From contig CAWGDF010000004.1 of the NCBI GenBank assembly GCA_963821275.1, forward strand, positions 62,001-126,000: a DNA stretch of 64,000 nt, read 5' to 3'. Positions 63,939 through 64,000 of this stretch are shown in pieces. This DNA is from JACVRW01 sp963821275 (lineage in GTDB: Bacteria; Actinomycetota; Thermoleophilia; Solirubrobacterales; Thermoleophilaceae). How positions within the stretch are numbered: the first letter of the stretch is position 1; each line of letters starts with the position of its first letter. The position numbers and the translations under genes were made by a program. The notes below the pieces were generated by a model. The model was not told the origin of the DNA and searched no databases. It was given only the letters and a program-made list of their open reading frames with translations.

Positions 63939-64000
63939 GTGGCTGAGAGAAGCTCCGTTGTCGACGCCGCGCCGGTTTCCGGCGAGGACCTGAAGCGCGC
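63939..64000 (+). CDS. Start of a plus-strand gene (cut by the window end)
   Basis: GTG at 63939 opens a frame of 20 codons (MAERSSVVDAAPVSGEDLKR) that continues past the window edge. Too short to identify. Divergent from the TlpA gene. Confidence 0.35.
   Translation, partial: MAERSSVVDAAPVSGEDLKR

Overview
This is high-GC DNA with actinobacterial features: GTG and TTG starts are common, ATGA stop/start overlaps are frequent, and the families present (SARP/BTAD-ATPase regulators, a deazaflavin-dependent nitroreductase, DUF4389, DUF2252, an MFS pump with a MarR-like tail, tandem UspA proteins) are typical of Actinomycetota. The mix suggests a soil Thermoleophilia/Solirubrobacterales-like organism; that placement is inference, not a database result.

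Layout. 1-5.8 kb: quinol-type nitric oxide reductase norZ with a small downstream partner, a divergent LuxR regulator and a frameshifted GNAT/acyl-CoA synthetase. 6.5-11.7 kb: a minus-strand operon (DUF4389, serine hydrolase, SRPBCC, deazaflavin nitroreductase, DUF6544, CPBP protease). 12-18.5 kb: a papain-like hypothetical, a UspA protein, a ZIP metal transporter, an FAD oxidoreductase, an MgtE-like transporter, and integrase, acetate kinase and tRNA debris. 19-35.4 kb: DUF2252, three very large ATPase regulators, a GH15 glycosidase and CorA. 35.4-57.1 kb: a stress island (three DUF1269/GSP17M-like proteins, two UspA proteins, amphi-Trp, BON, HdeD, DagK, PAP2, two efflux systems, an ABC transporter) mixed with truncated genes (kup head and tail, NDH head, GH15 tail, glutamine amidotransferase tail, carboxylate-amine ligase tail). 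57-61 kb: mobile-element debris (IS110, an IS256/tyrosine-recombinase chimera) ending at tRNA-Arg(CCU). 61-64 kb: galT, GNAT and a TlpA lipoprotein.

Main discovery candidate. Seventeen copies of one promoter architecture lie between 28.5 and 56.1 kb. Each has alternating half-sites ATCAY-N9-GTGAY-N6-TCACC, a -35-like AYGACS inside the box, and a -10-like SANNNT whose A and T fall at the same distance in all 17. In ten copies a start codon lies exactly 39-40 nt from the GTGA, usually without a ribosome-binding site, as expected for leaderless transcripts. In five others the start is 58-68 nt away and has a clear ribosome-binding site. The promoters drive stress-type genes and in five places form back-to-back pairs. 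One pair is duplicated as a 139-bp module, and one copy points antisense into dagK. This looks like an undescribed regulon whose regulator is unknown.

Many genes (pat, ddn, DUF6544, GH15, DUF1269, MFS, yihY and others) carry single-base frameshifts, some in G/C runs. Either the region is decaying or the assembly has residual indel errors; the sequence alone cannot decide.
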